Assembly: GCF_000425445.1 (NCBI RefSeq)
Contig: NZ_AUDL01000013.1
Location: forward strand, 97,676 to 161,675
Direction: 5' to 3'
Source of the DNA: Flavobacterium denitrificans DSM 15936
GTDB taxonomy: Bacteria; Bacteroidota; Bacteroidia; Flavobacteriales; Flavobacteriaceae
Length of the DNA: 64,000 nucleotides
The position numbers were made by a program, and so were the translations under genes. Below, in pieces: positions 25,392 to 34,396 of this stretch; within the stretch, counting starts at the first letter, position 1; each line of letters begins with the position of its first letter. The notes under the pieces were generated by a model. It was not told the origin of the DNA. It did no database searches and saw nothing but the letters and a program-made list of their open reading frames with translations.

Positions 25392-25973
25392 ATGAAAAAA
25401 ATTTTAGTGATGGCTGCATTAGCTATCTGCAGTTTTGCAAACGCTCAAAAAGGAACAATCTTAGTTGGTGGTAACATTGGTTACACTTCTGAAAAATCAG
25501 AATTCCAATTTAGCGAAGCAAAAGCAAGCACATTTAGCTTTTCTCCAAAAGTAGGTTACCAATTTAATGATAACTGGACAGTAGGAGGAGAGTTTACCGC
25601 AAGTTCAGCTACTACTGACAACGGAACTATTGAAGAAAAAGACAATAACTTCAGATTAGGAGCATTTGTGCGTTATTCTGTACCATTGAGCCAAACTTTT
25701 TCTGTTTTTGCAGACATGGGTGCAGGTTTCCAAAACTTAAAAAACAAAACCTACGGTCCTGGAAATGGCTTTTCAAAAGACAAAGCTGATGGAATGTATG
25801 TTGGAATTACTCCAGCTCTTTTCATCAACATGAAAAAAGGTTTCGGATTAAACTTCAGCATTGGTGGTTTAGGATACGAAACGTTAAGTTTTGACAACAA
25901 TGGAGCTGATTACAGTAACTTTTACTTCAACTTTGGTCAAACATTTAATATTGGAGTTTCTAAAAACTTCTAG
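25392..25973 (+). CDS. Outer-membrane beta-barrel protein (paralogue 1)
   Basis: The 193-residue protein has a cleavable signal peptide (MKKILVMAALAICSFANAQ) and alternating hydrophobic strands ending with an aromatic FNIGVSKNF, as needed for outer-membrane insertion. FSFSPKVGYQFNDNWTVGGEFTASSA is typical of small OmpW/OprF-like barrels in Bacteroidetes. The function is unknown. The next gene is a clear paralogue with the same signal peptide, the same C-terminal SKNF and a similar terminator. Confidence 0.82.
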   Translation: MKKILVMAALAICSFANAQKGTILVGGNIGYTSEKSEFQFSEAKASTFSFSPKVGYQFNDNWTVGGEFTASSATTDNGTIEEKDNNFRLGAFVRYSVPLSQTFSVFADMGAGFQNLKNKTYGPGNGFSKDKADGMYVGITPALFINMKKGFGLNFSIGGLGYETLSFDNNGADYSNFYFNFGQTFNIGVSKNF

Positions 25974-25997
25974 TCTTAAGTTTTATATTCAATTTCA

Positions 25998-26032
25998 GAA
26001 AGCATCCGTCTTGGCGGATGCTTTTTTTTTTA
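25998..26032 (+). terminator. Terminator of barrel paralogue 1
   Basis: AAGCATCCG / CGGATGCTT stem followed by eleven T. The stem core GCATCCG is the same as in the terminator after paralogue 2. Confidence 0.88.
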
Positions 26033-26137
26033 AGGTTTATAATGTGTTGCAAATGTGTCTTTTTTAAGAAATCCACAAAACAATTTTACGGCATATTTCT
26101 TGTTAAATTGATTGATTGAATTTAACAAATAACATTT

Positions 26138-26725
26138 ATGAAAAAAATTCTAGTTATAGTTGCATTAGCTATGGTTAGCTTTGCCAATGCCCAAAAAGGG
26201 ACATTTTTAGTAATGGGAAGTATTGAATATAATTCTCAGAATGGATCAGGACAAGGTTCAGAAACTAAATCCAGATCTTTTATCTTTTCGCCAAAAGTAG
26301 GATACCAATTTCATGAAAATTGGACAGCGGGTATTGAAGGGGGAATTGGAACCTCAAAAACTGAATTGACTACTACTGAATATTCTAAATCGAAATCTGA
26401 TTTTTTTTCGTTAGGAGGGTTTTTGCGTTATTCTAAGCCTTTAAATCAAACTTTTTCTGCTTATGTAGATTTAGGGACGGGGTTTACAAATCAGAAAAAC
26501 ACAAGTATTAATGGGGTCAATTCTTCTGATAATAAAGCAAATGGGTTTTATGTTGGCCTTACTCCCGCAATTTTCATTAATGTTGATAAAGGATTTGGTT
26601 TGAACTTTAACATTGGCGGTTTAAGGTATAATAATTATGATTATGAAGACGGTATAAATGTTGTTAAAAGTTTTAATTTTAATTTTGGAAAAGCATTTTC
26701 TGTAGGTGTTTCAAAGAATTTTTAA
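26138..26725 (+). CDS. Outer-membrane beta-barrel protein (paralogue 2)
   Basis: The 195-residue protein is a tandem paralogue of the preceding gene. It shares the signal peptide MKKILVIVALAMVSFANAQKG, the FSPKVGYQFHENWTAG strand pair and the final GVSKNF. The middle loops differ most, as expected for surface-exposed parts of a barrel. It likely sits in the outer membrane, with unknown function. The 165-bp gap between the two holds the first terminator and a short AT-rich stretch. Confidence 0.82.
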   Translation: MKKILVIVALAMVSFANAQKGTFLVMGSIEYNSQNGSGQGSETKSRSFIFSPKVGYQFHENWTAGIEGGIGTSKTELTTTEYSKSKSDFFSLGGFLRYSKPLNQTFSAYVDLGTGFTNQKNTSINGVNSSDNKANGFYVGLTPAIFINVDKGFGLNFNIGGLRYNNYDYEDGINVVKSFNFNFGKAFSVGVSKNF

Positions 26726-26745
26726 TTCTAATTTTTTATATAATT

Positions 26746-26777
26746 AAAAAGCATCCGCGAAAGCGGATGCTTTTTTT
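26746..26777 (+). terminator. Terminator of barrel paralogue 2
   Basis: GCATCCGC-GAAA-GCGGATGC, an 8-bp stem with a GNRA tetraloop, is followed by seven T. Confidence 0.9.
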
Positions 26778-26812
26778 ATTGAAAGTTCTTTTGAAAATAA
26801 AAATTTCTCGAT

Positions 26813-26890
26813 TAGCCCCGATTGAGGCGATATCCTCTCCTCCCGATGGCAATCGGGAGGAGAGATAAAGCCGAAAGCGGGACAGGAGTT
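26813..26890 (+). repeat. Variable-core hairpin element, copy 4
   Basis: It begins TAGCCCCGATTGAGGCGATA, has the core CCTCTCCTCCCGAT / ATCGGGAGGAGAG, and ends GCCGAAAGCGGGACAGGAGTT. It is flanked by two 20-nt direct repeats with 18 identities (26789-26808 and 26892-26911). The rest of the gap to metE (26912-27048) is AT-rich with no gene. Confidence 0.8.
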
Positions 26891-27048
26891 GTTTTGAAAA
26901 CAAGAATTTCTGCTTCTAAATTTTAAAATTTAAGGCTGATTAAATTAAAAAAAATAATGCCAGCAAGAGAGCAAAAACCGAATCATAACTAATTTTAAGC
27001 TCCACTTGCCGACATAAAAAAAACAAAAATTATATTTAAACAAAAGTA

Positions 27049-29373
27049 TTAACTCACAGGATTTTCAACTGCTGTTCTCATTTCTTGAGCCGCTTTAACC
27101 ATTTCGATTAACGCTTTTTTGGTTTCATCCCAATGACGTGTTTTTAGTCCGCAATCTGGATTTACCCATAATTGATCTACTGGAATTACAGCCGAAGCTT
27201 TTTCCAGCAAACGCACCATTTCGGCACTTGACGGAACGCGTGGCGAGTGAATATCATAAACTCCTGGGCCAATTTCGTTTGGATATTTAAAGTTGGCAAA
27301 CGCATCTAAAAGTTCCATTTGAGAGCGTGAACATTCGATTGTAATGACATCGGCATCCATATCGGCAATGTTTTGAATAATGTCATTGAATTCGCTGTAA
27401 CACATGTGTGTATGAATTTGCGTATCGTCATGTACACCACTTGCTGAAATTCTGAAAGCGCGAACTGCCCAATCCAAATATTTTGCCCATTCTTCTTTTC
27501 GCAACGGCAAACCTTCGCGAATTGCTGGCTCATCTATTTGAATGATTTTGATTCCGGCTTTTTCCAAATCAATTACTTCATCGCGAATAGCCAAAGCGAT
27601 TTGCGTACAAGTTTCTGAACGAGGCTGATCATTGCGTACAAACGACCATTGCAAAATCGTTACCGGACCCGTCAACATTCCTTTAACCCATTTTGATGTC
27701 AACGATTGTGCATATTGCGACCATTTTACTGTCATTGGTTTTGGGCGAGAAACGTCTCCGTAAATAACTGGAGGTTTCACACAACGGCTTCCGTAACTTT
27801 GAACCCAGCCGTTTTTAGTAAACGTAAATCCGTCCAATTGTTCGCCAAAATATTCCACCATATCGTTGCGTTCAAACTCACCATGAACTAAAACATCAAT
27901 TCCTGTTTCTTCCTGAAAACGAATGGTTGCTTCGGTTTCTTTTTCGATTAAATCGTTATATTCTTGAGTTGATAATTCACCTTTTTTGAATTTCGCTCTC
28001 CAGCTTCTCACTTCAGCGGTTTGTGGGAATGAACCAATTGTTGTAGTTGGAAATAAAGGTAGATTTAAAGCTTCAATTTGGCTTTTTCTTCTTGATGCGA
28101 ATGTACTTTTTCGTTGGTCATCAGAAGCTGTAATTCCAGCAACACGTGCTTTTACTTCGCTATTATGAATTAATTTTGAAGTTTTCCGGTTTTCATTTGC
28201 AATTAAATTTCTTTCGTAATCAATAGAGTTTTTAATGTCAATTTCGTTTGAAGCTGATAATTGTTTTAAAATTACAATTTCGTTGATTTTTTGTTTTGCA
28301 AAAGCCAGCCATTGCTTGATTTCTGGAGTAAGTGTTTCGTCATTTGTCTCTAAATCCAAATCGCACGGACTGTGGATTAGGGAACAAGATGGTGCAATCA
28401 AAATTCGGCTTTCGCCTAAAGAATCAACAGCCTTTCTGATTAATTCTAAAGATTTTTTGAAGTCGTTTTTCCAGATATTTCGTCCGTCAACAACTCCAAG
28501 AGAAAGATTTGCATTTGAAGCCAATTTTCCAGATTCTAAAATATCATCCAATTGCAACGGACAACGCACTAAATCTAAATGGAAAGTATCAACAGGCAAA
28601 GCCAAAGCAGTTTCTAGATTTTCTCCGAAACAGTCAAAATAATTGGCTAAAACAATTTTGAGTTTTGGGAAACGTTTGCTGATCTCATTATACACTTTCG
28701 TGAAAGTGCCTCTTTCTTTATCAGTTAGATTTAATGCCAAGAAAGGTTCGTCAAGCTGAATGTATTCGGCATTTTCAGTTTGCAGTTTTTCAAGAATTTC
28801 AAAATAAACAGGAAGTAGAGCATCAAGAAGATCAATTCGGTGAAAACCTTCTTCTTTTTCTTTTCCTAATAATAAATACGAAACAGGCCCAATTAAAACT
28901 GGTTTTGTTTTAATTCCAATTGCGTTTGCTTCTTTGAATTCATTGATTATTTTTTCAGAAAACAATTCGAACTTTTGGTTTTTAGTGAATTCAGGAACAA
29001 TATAATGGTAATTGGTATCGAACCATTTTGTCATTTCCATCGCGACAACATCTTGACCTTCTTTTTGTGAGCCGCGCGCCATTGCGAAATACAAATCCAG
29101 AGAAGAATTATTTTTAGCTAACGCATGATAACGTTCCGGGATTGCACCCAAAGTCAAAGTCAAATCCAAAACTTGATCATAAAAAGAGAAATCGTTAGAC
29201 GGAATTAAATCAACTCCAGCTTCTTTTTGTAAATGCCAGTTTTTAATACGGATTTCTTTTCCGGCGGCAATAAGTTCTTCTGCAGAAATTTTTCCTGCCC
29301 AATACAATTCAGAGGCTTTTTTGAGTTCTCTGTTGCTTCCAATTCTTGGGTAACCTAAGTTATTTGTTTTCAT
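27049..29373 (-). CDS. metE: Cobalamin-independent methionine synthase
   Basis: The 774-residue zinc enzyme transfers a methyl group from methyl-THF-polyglutamate to homocysteine. The double-barrel halves are present. Zinc ligands are seen in IHTHMCYSEF (His and Cys, about 658-663) and NPDCGLKTRHW (Cys, about 743), and the catalytic region IQIDEPAIREGLP is intact. It gives a B12-free route parallel to the split MetH. No cobalamin or SAM riboswitch is visible upstream. The divergent Lrp/AsnC-type gene is a likely regulator (inference). Confidence 0.95.
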   Translation of the reverse strand: MKTNNLGYPRIGSNRELKKASELYWAGKISAEELIAAGKEIRIKNWHLQKEAGVDLIPSNDFSFYDQVLDLTLTLGAIPERYHALAKNNSSLDLYFAMARGSQKEGQDVVAMEMTKWFDTNYHYIVPEFTKNQKFELFSEKIINEFKEANAIGIKTKPVLIGPVSYLLLGKEKEEGFHRIDLLDALLPVYFEILEKLQTENAEYIQLDEPFLALNLTDKERGTFTKVYNEISKRFPKLKIVLANYFDCFGENLETALALPVDTFHLDLVRCPLQLDDILESGKLASNANLSLGVVDGRNIWKNDFKKSLELIRKAVDSLGESRILIAPSCSLIHSPCDLDLETNDETLTPEIKQWLAFAKQKINEIVILKQLSASNEIDIKNSIDYERNLIANENRKTSKLIHNSEVKARVAGITASDDQRKSTFASRRKSQIEALNLPLFPTTTIGSFPQTAEVRSWRAKFKKGELSTQEYNDLIEKETEATIRFQEETGIDVLVHGEFERNDMVEYFGEQLDGFTFTKNGWVQSYGSRCVKPPVIYGDVSRPKPMTVKWSQYAQSLTSKWVKGMLTGPVTILQWSFVRNDQPRSETCTQIALAIRDEVIDLEKAGIKIIQIDEPAIREGLPLRKEEWAKYLDWAVRAFRISASGVHDDTQIHTHMCYSEFNDIIQNIADMDADVITIECSRSQMELLDAFANFKYPNEIGPGVYDIHSPRVPSSAEMVRLLEKASAVIPVDQLWVNPDCGLKTRHWDETKKALIEMVKAAQEMRTAVENPVS

Positions 29374-29530
29374 TTTTGATTCAGTATTTTTTACTGAACA
29401 AATTTATTTCATTAGATTTTAATACTTAAATTTGAGCTTGTTTTAAGTAAAATGTGTTTTAAAATGTTGTTTCAAAAGATTATTTTACTGATAATGTATT
29501 TGAAAAGAACCTTTAGCCGTAAAAAAAACT
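29374..29530. promoter_or_regulatory. Divergent control region between metE and the Lrp-type regulator
   Basis: A perfect inverted repeat TTCAGTA-N5-TACTGAA lies at 29380-29398, just upstream of the metE start. TGTTTTAAGTAAAATGTG and TGTTTTAAAATG repeats lie further along (about 29443-29466). These could be binding sites for the divergent regulator. Confidence 0.4.
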
Positions 29531-29992
29531 ATGGAAAATCTAGATAAAACTGATTTATTGATCTTGAAATACCTTCAAGAAGATTGCAATATCAATACAA
29601 AAGACCTTGCAAGCAAATTATTTCTGACTGTAACGCCAGTTTATGAACGAATTAAAAGACTGGAAAGAGATGGATATATTACAAAATATGTCGCGCTTTT
29701 AGACAAGAAAAAAATGAATCGCGGTATGACGGTTTTTTGCAATGTCCGTTTAAAAGAACATGCAAAAAATGTGGGAAGCAATTTTGTAAAAGATATTGTA
29801 GCGCTTCCTGAAATTATAGAATGTTATAATATTGCCGGAGACTATGATTTTATGCTGAAGATTTTGGTGCAAGATATGGCTAGTTATCAGGATTTTGTCA
29901 TGAACAAATTATCGACTATAGAAAATATCGGAAATACGAACAGTATTTTTGTTATGGGAGAAATTAAGCATAGTACGGCATTAGAGTTTTAA
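29531..29992 (+). CDS. Lrp/AsnC family transcriptional regulator
   Basis: The 153-residue protein has an N-terminal helix-turn-helix (DLLILKYLQEDCNINTKDLASKL, then VTPVYERIKRLERDGYI) and a C-terminal RAM/AsnC sensor domain (about 68-150, with AGDYDFMLKILVQDM). Members sense amino acids and act as dimers or octamers. Divergence from metE, with an inverted repeat between them, makes methionine-linked control plausible, but no ligand can be read from sequence. Confidence 0.88.
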   Translation: MENLDKTDLLILKYLQEDCNINTKDLASKLFLTVTPVYERIKRLERDGYITKYVALLDKKKMNRGMTVFCNVRLKEHAKNVGSNFVKDIVALPEIIECYNIAGDYDFMLKILVQDMASYQDFVMNKLSTIENIGNTNSIFVMGEIKHSTALEF

Positions 29993-30071
29993 TCAGTATA
30001 AAAATTTTAAAATAAAACGTATTTTTGACCGTCCTTAAATCTAAAATCAACAATCTGAAATCTAAAATCAA

Positions 30072-31418
30072 ATGAACTGGGAACAACTTTTATCATTAAA
30101 ACGACAAGGCGATACAAGCAAAAGATTACGTGTAGAACAAGATGATACACGTTTAGGTTTTGAGGTTGATTATGACCGAATCATATTTTCGTCGGCCTTT
30201 AGAAGTTTGCAAGATAAAACACAGGTTATTCCACTTTCAAAAACAGATTTCGTGCATACGCGTTTGACGCATAGTTTAGAAGTTTCTGTTGTAGGGCGCT
30301 CGCTAGGGCGTTTGGTTGGGAAAAAGATTATTGAAAAATATCCTTACCTGAAAGAAGTTCATGGGTATCATATGAACGACTTCGGTGCGATTGTAGCAGC
30401 GGCATCTTTGGCGCATGATATAGGGAATCCTCCTTTTGGACATTCTGGCGAAAAAGCGATTGGAGAATATTTTTCAAGTGGAAAAGGTTTAAAATACAAA
30501 GACAAACTTACCGCAAAACAATGGCAGGATTTAATTGATTTTGAGGGAAATGCTAATGGATTTTCAGTGCTTACGGCAAGTCGTCCAGGAATCGAGGGAG
30601 GACTTAGAATTTCGTACGCAACGCTGGGTGCTTTCATGAAATACCCAAAAGAGAGCCTTCCAAAAAAGCCGACAAACAAAATTTCAGATAAAAAATATGG
30701 CTTCTTTCAATCAGATAAATTATTCTTTGAGGAAGTAGCTCAGGATATGGGATTGATTGCCAATAAAGAGGATGGCGATATTGGTTTTGAAAGGCATCCG
30801 CTAGCTTATTTGGTTGAAGCAGCAGATGATATTTGCTATACTATTATCGACTTTGAAGATGGAATCAATTTAGGTCTGGTTTCTGAAGATTACGCTTTAG
30901 AATATTTGATCAAATTGGTAAAAGACAATATTGGCGTTGCCAAATATAAATTATTAGAAACTAAAGAAGATCGAATCAGTTATTTGCGTGCTTTGGCAAT
31001 TGGCGCTTTGATCAATGATGCGGTTGATGTTTTTATTGAAAATGAAGAGGCGATTTTGGCTGGCGATTTTCCATATGCTTTAACAGATAAAAGCAAATAC
31101 AAAGCGCAGATGAATGACATCATCAAATTAAGCGTCGAAAAAATCTACCAGAGTCGTGAAGTTATAGAAAAAGAAATTGTTGGTTATCAAATCATCCAGA
31201 CTTTATTAGATAAATTCATAACAGCATTTAACAACAAATTTGAAGGAACGGCATCAAATTATGATAAACTGATTCTGAAAATGCTTCCTGAAAAACATCA
31301 TTTAGAAAAAGCTAATTTATACGAACGTTTGCTTCATATTTGCCATTATGTTTCGCTGTTGACAGATGGAAATGCCTTGGAATTATATGAAATGATTCAA
31401 GGACGAAAAAAGAGATAA
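30072..31418 (+). CDS. dgt: dGTPase / dNTP triphosphohydrolase (HD domain)
   Basis: The 448-residue metal-dependent HD hydrolase splits dGTP (or other dNTPs) to nucleoside and triphosphate. HD motifs are VHTRLTHSLEVSVVGRSLG (about 55-73) and ASLAHDIGNPPFGHSGE (about 113-129), followed by AADDICYTIIDFEDG (about 252-266). Length is typical. A TATTTTTG -7 box lies at 30020-30027. Related enzymes limit dNTP pools and can act against phage, but nothing here shows such a role. Confidence 0.92.
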   Translation: MNWEQLLSLKRQGDTSKRLRVEQDDTRLGFEVDYDRIIFSSAFRSLQDKTQVIPLSKTDFVHTRLTHSLEVSVVGRSLGRLVGKKIIEKYPYLKEVHGYHMNDFGAIVAAASLAHDIGNPPFGHSGEKAIGEYFSSGKGLKYKDKLTAKQWQDLIDFEGNANGFSVLTASRPGIEGGLRISYATLGAFMKYPKESLPKKPTNKISDKKYGFFQSDKLFFEEVAQDMGLIANKEDGDIGFERHPLAYLVEAADDICYTIIDFEDGINLGLVSEDYALEYLIKLVKDNIGVAKYKLLETKEDRISYLRALAIGALINDAVDVFIENEEAILAGDFPYALTDKSKYKAQMNDIIKLSVEKIYQSREVIEKEIVGYQIIQTLLDKFITAFNNKFEGTASNYDKLILKMLPEKHHLEKANLYERLLHICHYVSLLTDGNALELYEMIQGRKKR

Positions 31419-31521
31419 GTCATAAAGTCGAAGGTTGTAAAGTCAAAAGAATACTATTTGACTTACTCTAATTTCTTAAATTTTTATGATTTTACAACTT
31501 TCGGATTTAAGACTTTTGATG
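31419..31521. repeat. AAAGTC-type repeat hairpin between convergent genes
   Basis: It begins with the same 26 bp found at 22534-22559. GAAGGTTGTAAA can pair with TTTACAACTTTC about 60 nt later (11 of 12 pairs), so it may end transcripts from both sides. Confidence 0.6.
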
Positions 31522-32523
31522 CTATTGAAAAGCATAAACTAAACCAACTCCAAGAACTTGGCGTAATTGCATTTTTGGTCCAGCGTTAACCTGTGTTTTG
31601 GCTCCTGTGGTTGGGTCAATAACATCTTCTTTAGTTTTGATGTCGTCGTCATAAATAATATGAACACCCACGTTTGCTTTTACATATGCATTTACCACAA
31701 GGTCTAATTTTGTGTCATAATCGACATCGACGTTTCCAAATTTATTCAAATAATCAGTATATAAACTTAAACGATTTTCGTAGAATACGTTTTTGTAGAT
31801 TTCGGTTTTCATATACCCAGTGCAAAGAATACCAAATTCGGCTTTTACTTTCTGACCTTCTTCTACAAGAATTTTATTGTTTGGGTCTGCAGGATCAGTA
31901 ATATAAACCGCTTTTTTAACCCCAAATGATCCTTGGTTGGCTAAATATTGGTCTAAAACCAAAGTAGTTTTAAGCGTTATTGGTGAGAAATAAAAAGTTC
32001 TGTTTTTCTTTTTATTTGAATTCTCAGCTCCGGCTCCAAGGAAAATATAAGCTGGTGCAAATGGTTTCGAAATCGCGATATCTCGGTTAGGATAGTTGTA
32101 ACCGTTTGTAAACTGCGTGTTGAAATTTAATTTTGAAGAATAATACCAATTTGAAACTGTATCTTTTCTGAAACCATAAGTAGAGTTGAATTGAAACGCG
32201 TCATCTGTTTTTCTTAATTCGATTCCGTCTTGTTTGTTTAAGCCATATTTTACGATAAGCTCGTTTACCCATTTATGATTTCCTTTGATATAAGTTCGTC
32301 CAAATTCCCCTTTAAAAAGCCCGGAAATTGAGCTAGTTCCTCCCGCGCTCCAGTTCACAAAAGCAATCTCCGAAATATCAAAACCTAGCTGGTTTTTTTT
32401 AGTCCAGTTTGTCGGAAGTTTTGGAAGCTGAGATGGATCTAAAGTGGTTCGAATAATTTGGGCAAAGTTATTTGAAGAACACAATAGCAATAACAGGAAA
32501 AGGGTAGAACGCAATAATTTCAT
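31522..32523 (-). CDS. DUF3078 family protein, probable outer-membrane
   Basis: The 333-residue protein has a signal peptide (MKLLRSTLFLLLLLCSSNNFAQ) and a region WTKKNQLGFDISEIAFVNWSAGGTSSISGLFKGEFGRTY, typical of DUF3078 in Bacteroidetes. Alternating strands and a final aromatic GLVYAFQ suggest a beta-barrel. The function is unknown. It is 34 nt downstream of dxs on the - strand and may be co-transcribed with it. Confidence 0.85.
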   Translation of the reverse strand: MKLLRSTLFLLLLLCSSNNFAQIIRTTLDPSQLPKLPTNWTKKNQLGFDISEIAFVNWSAGGTSSISGLFKGEFGRTYIKGNHKWVNELIVKYGLNKQDGIELRKTDDAFQFNSTYGFRKDTVSNWYYSSKLNFNTQFTNGYNYPNRDIAISKPFAPAYIFLGAGAENSNKKKNRTFYFSPITLKTTLVLDQYLANQGSFGVKKAVYITDPADPNNKILVEEGQKVKAEFGILCTGYMKTEIYKNVFYENRLSLYTDYLNKFGNVDVDYDTKLDLVVNAYVKANVGVHIIYDDDIKTKEDVIDPTTGAKTQVNAGPKMQLRQVLGVGLVYAFQ

Positions 32524-32557
32524 TAGGCTTATTTTAGTTTTTGGTTGTGCAAAATAA

Positions 32558-34345
32558 TTATTTTGAGCAGTTAGAAAAAAGATTTACCAAACTTTTAACG
32601 TCAATTTTACACAAATGTTGCAACTCTGACACACTTCCGTGCTCAATAAAATGGTCTGGAATACCCAAAATTTCAATCTTATTTTTGAAATTTTTTGATG
32701 CTGCATATTCTAAAACAGCACTTCCAAAACCACCATTTTTCACCCCATCTTCTATTGTTATTATGCCCTCAAATGATGAAAATATATGGTTTAATGTGTT
32801 GATGTCTAATGGTTTGATGAAGCTAAAGTTATAATGGGCAAAGTCGTCAGCATTATCGCATTCTTTCAAGGCCTCAATAACATTGTTTCCAATTGTTCCG
32901 GTCGAAAGCACAGCAATTTTCGTACCATGTTTTATGCATTCGGCTGGACCAATCTCAATTTTTTCATAATGTTCGAAATTTTCTATTTCCCAATTTGGTA
33001 AAACACCTCTACCGCGAGGATATCGGATAGCAATAGGATGTTCCAATCCCAATTGCGCTGTATATAGAATATTTTGAAGTTCAATTTCATTGATTGGAGC
33101 GTAGATAATCATATTTGGAACTGCTCTTAAATAAGCAATGTCAAAAACACCATGATGCGTTGCGCCGTCTTCGCCAACTAATCCTGCTCTATCTAAACAG
33201 AAAATAATTGGCAAATTTTGCAAAGCTACATCATGAATAACTTGGTCGTATGCGCGCTGCAAAAAAGTCGAATAAATATTGCAGTAAACAATCATGCCTT
33301 GAGTAGCCATTCCGGCGGCAAGCGTTACAGCGTGCTGTTCTGCAATTCCAACATCGAAAGCACGTTCTGGCAATTCATCCATCATAAATTTTAATGAACT
33401 TCCGGATGGCATCGCAGGCGTGATTCCGATTATTTTTTCATTCTTTTTTGCCAAATCCAAAATGGTCAAGCCAAAAACATCCTGATATTTTGGAGGAAGA
33501 TTTTCTTCAGATTTAAAGTGAATTTCGCCAGTCGAAGCATCAAATTTTCCAGGTGCATGATATTTGACCTGATTTTCTTCTGCCTGTTGCAGACCTTTTC
33601 CTTTTGTGGTTACAATGTGAAGGAATTTTGGCCCTTTTATTTTTTTTAACCGATTTAATTCTTTGATTAATTTTGAAAAATCATGACCATCTATTGGTCC
33701 TGAATAATCAAAATTCAGCGATTTGATGATGTTATTCTGTTTTGGATTTTTTCCGTTTTTAACTGCGGTCAGGTATTTTTTCAAAGCACCAACGCTTGGA
33801 TCAATCCCAATTGCATTATCGTTTAAAATGACCAAAATATTGGCATCCGTAACGCCAGCGTGATTTAAACCTTCGAAAGCCATTCCGCTGGCAATCGACG
33901 CATCACCGATTACAGCAATATGTTCTTTTTCAAAATCGCCTTTTAACTTAGAAGCAATCGCCATTCCGAGTGCTGCAGAAATAGAAGTAGAAGAATGGCC
34001 TACGCCAAAAGTATCATAAATGCTTTCGCTTCTTTTAGGAAAACCAGAAACACCGTCTATTTGTCTGTTAGTATGGAAATTTTCTCGTCTTTCGGTTAGG
34101 ATTTTGTGGCCGTAAGCTTGATGGCCGACATCCCAGACCAATAAATCATCGGGCGTATTAAAAACATAATGCAAAGCGATTGTTAGTTCTACAACGCCTA
34201 AACTCGCACCCAAATGCCCTTCTTTTACAGAAACAATATCAATGATAAAATCTCGTAATTCTTTTGCCAGTTGTGGCAATTGACTTTCGTCTAGTAAACG
34301 TAAATCGGCTGGATTATATATGTTTGAAAGTAAATCGCTTTTCAT
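32558..34345 (-). CDS. dxs: 1-deoxy-D-xylulose-5-phosphate synthase
   Basis: The 595-residue thiamine-diphosphate enzyme joins pyruvate and glyceraldehyde-3-phosphate, the entry step of the MEP isoprenoid pathway. Motifs include HQAYGHKILTERR (about 75-87), GDASIASGMAFEGLNHAG and ILNDNAIGIDPSVG (TPP/metal site, about 146-181), and IAEQHAVTLAAGMA (about 335) with the catalytic Glu region. It is slightly shorter than the usual 620 residues but complete. A TAAATTTG -7 box lies 15 nt upstream of the start on the - strand. Confidence 0.94.
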   Translation of the reverse strand: MKSDLLSNIYNPADLRLLDESQLPQLAKELRDFIIDIVSVKEGHLGASLGVVELTIALHYVFNTPDDLLVWDVGHQAYGHKILTERRENFHTNRQIDGVSGFPKRSESIYDTFGVGHSSTSISAALGMAIASKLKGDFEKEHIAVIGDASIASGMAFEGLNHAGVTDANILVILNDNAIGIDPSVGALKKYLTAVKNGKNPKQNNIIKSLNFDYSGPIDGHDFSKLIKELNRLKKIKGPKFLHIVTTKGKGLQQAEENQVKYHAPGKFDASTGEIHFKSEENLPPKYQDVFGLTILDLAKKNEKIIGITPAMPSGSSLKFMMDELPERAFDVGIAEQHAVTLAAGMATQGMIVYCNIYSTFLQRAYDQVIHDVALQNLPIIFCLDRAGLVGEDGATHHGVFDIAYLRAVPNMIIYAPINEIELQNILYTAQLGLEHPIAIRYPRGRGVLPNWEIENFEHYEKIEIGPAECIKHGTKIAVLSTGTIGNNVIEALKECDNADDFAHYNFSFIKPLDINTLNHIFSSFEGIITIEDGVKNGGFGSAVLEYAASKNFKNKIEILGIPDHFIEHGSVSELQHLCKIDVKSLVNLFSNCSK

Positions 34346-34396
34346 TGTAAGGTAAAAAGCAAATTTACGGTTTTAATTTTATTTTATAGCGGTGAT

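Noticed and set aside
29374..29530. Cobalamin or SAM riboswitch upstream of metE
   Set aside because: No B12 box, S-box core or P1 stem could be found in this short AT-rich region.
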